NCBI RefSeq assembly: GCF_012935695.1
Contig: NZ_CP052859.1
Span: 3,017,001 to 3,081,000, forward strand
DNA length: 64,000 nt
Direction: 5' to 3'
DNA from: Pseudomonas sp. ADAK18
GTDB lineage: Bacteria; Pseudomonadota; Gammaproteobacteria; Pseudomonadales; Pseudomonadaceae
Of this stretch, positions 63,847-64,000 are shown one piece after another (position 1 is the first letter of the stretch; each line of letters begins with the position of its first letter). Under the pieces are notes generated by a model. The model saw nothing but the letters and a program-made list of their open reading frames with translations, was not told the DNA's origin and ran no database searches. Made by a program: the position numbers and the translations under genes.

Positions 63847-64000
63847 ATGAAGCCCGCGCCGATGCGTCTCGGTGATCTGTCGGTGGGCTTCGTCCACACC
63901 TTGGCCGACGCCATCCTCAGCCATGGCCTGGACCCGCAGCCACTGCTGCTGCAATACGGCCTGGACCCCGCTCGACTCGGCGAGGCCGGCGCTCGCTTGT
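63847..64000 (+). CDS. AraC-family transcriptional regulator, N-terminus (partial)
   Basis: Only the first 51 codons are in the window, beginning MKPAPMRLGDLSVGFVHTLA. DPQPLLLQYGLDPARLGEAG is the typical N-terminal ligand-domain segment of AraC/OruR-type proteins. It starts three bases after the nitrilase-fold gene and so probably shares its transcript. The HTH domain lies outside the window. Confidence 0.75.
   Translation, partial: MKPAPMRLGDLSVGFVHTLADAILSHGLDPQPLLLQYGLDPARLGEAGARL

Overview
The window (about 60% G+C by eye) comes from a Pseudomonas chromosome, most likely the P. fluorescens group. The signs are several families of REP doublets typical of that group, a PrrF iron-responsive small RNA, a CrcY-type small RNA next to mvaB, and many gene neighbourhoods familiar from that genus. 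It is ordinary chromosome: I see no prophage, insertion sequence, integron, CRISPR array, tRNA or rRNA.

Layout. 1-2959: end of a multisubunit cation/proton antiporter operon (mnhC-G). 3343-7950: glnS-cysS operon, divergent from ppiB-lpxH. 8108-12854: marR-led tripartite multidrug efflux operon with a twin palindromic operator. 12997-13531: tandem array of REP doublets. 13532-19645: GNAT acetyltransferase, tamA and tamB. 19817-22047: xthA and a PstS-like/OmpA fusion protein whose start codon sits in a hairpin. 22207-24522: acyl-CoA dehydrogenase divergent from a LysR gene. 24589-33908: leucine/isovalerate degradation region: liuR-mvaB, the small RNA CrcY behind a sigma-54/CbrB-type promoter, an acyl-CoA ligase, and liuABCD, with three LiuR-type palindromes. 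33905-35236: an S24-type repressor lacking the usual catalytic serine, a small DUF protein, and PrrF. 35510-39981: M14 peptidase, metzincin-type lipoprotein, HxlR regulator with divergent MFS exporter. 39985-43024: cytochrome b561 and SrpA-like haem peroxidase, divergent from an ECF sigma/anti-sigma pair, with matching ECF-type promoters in both directions. 43021-49398: Csu-type chaperone-usher pilus operon. 49663-52956: AFG1/ZapE-type ATPase, leucine-rich-repeat protein kinase, YebC/YeeN-family protein. 53073-58840: 2-aminoethylphosphonate degradation (phnW, phnX) with an OPA-family transporter and two LysR regulators. 58964-64000: second cytochrome b561, PLP-dependent desulfhydrase/deaminase, fadH, a nitrilase-fold protein lacking catalytic residues, and the start of an AraC regulator.

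How the genes work together. The middle of the window joins carbon catabolite control to branched-chain amino acid breakdown. CrcY, which titrates Hfq/Crc, is encoded between mvaB and the acyl-CoA ligase. The liuA leader carries an A-rich motif of the type bound by Hfq/Crc, and LiuR-type sites flank all the transcription units of the pathway. The srpA/cytochrome b561 and ECF sigma pair looks like a self-contained envelope redox-stress module. Most converging gene ends are either separated by a REP doublet or overlap on a four-base palindrome that supplies both stop codons.
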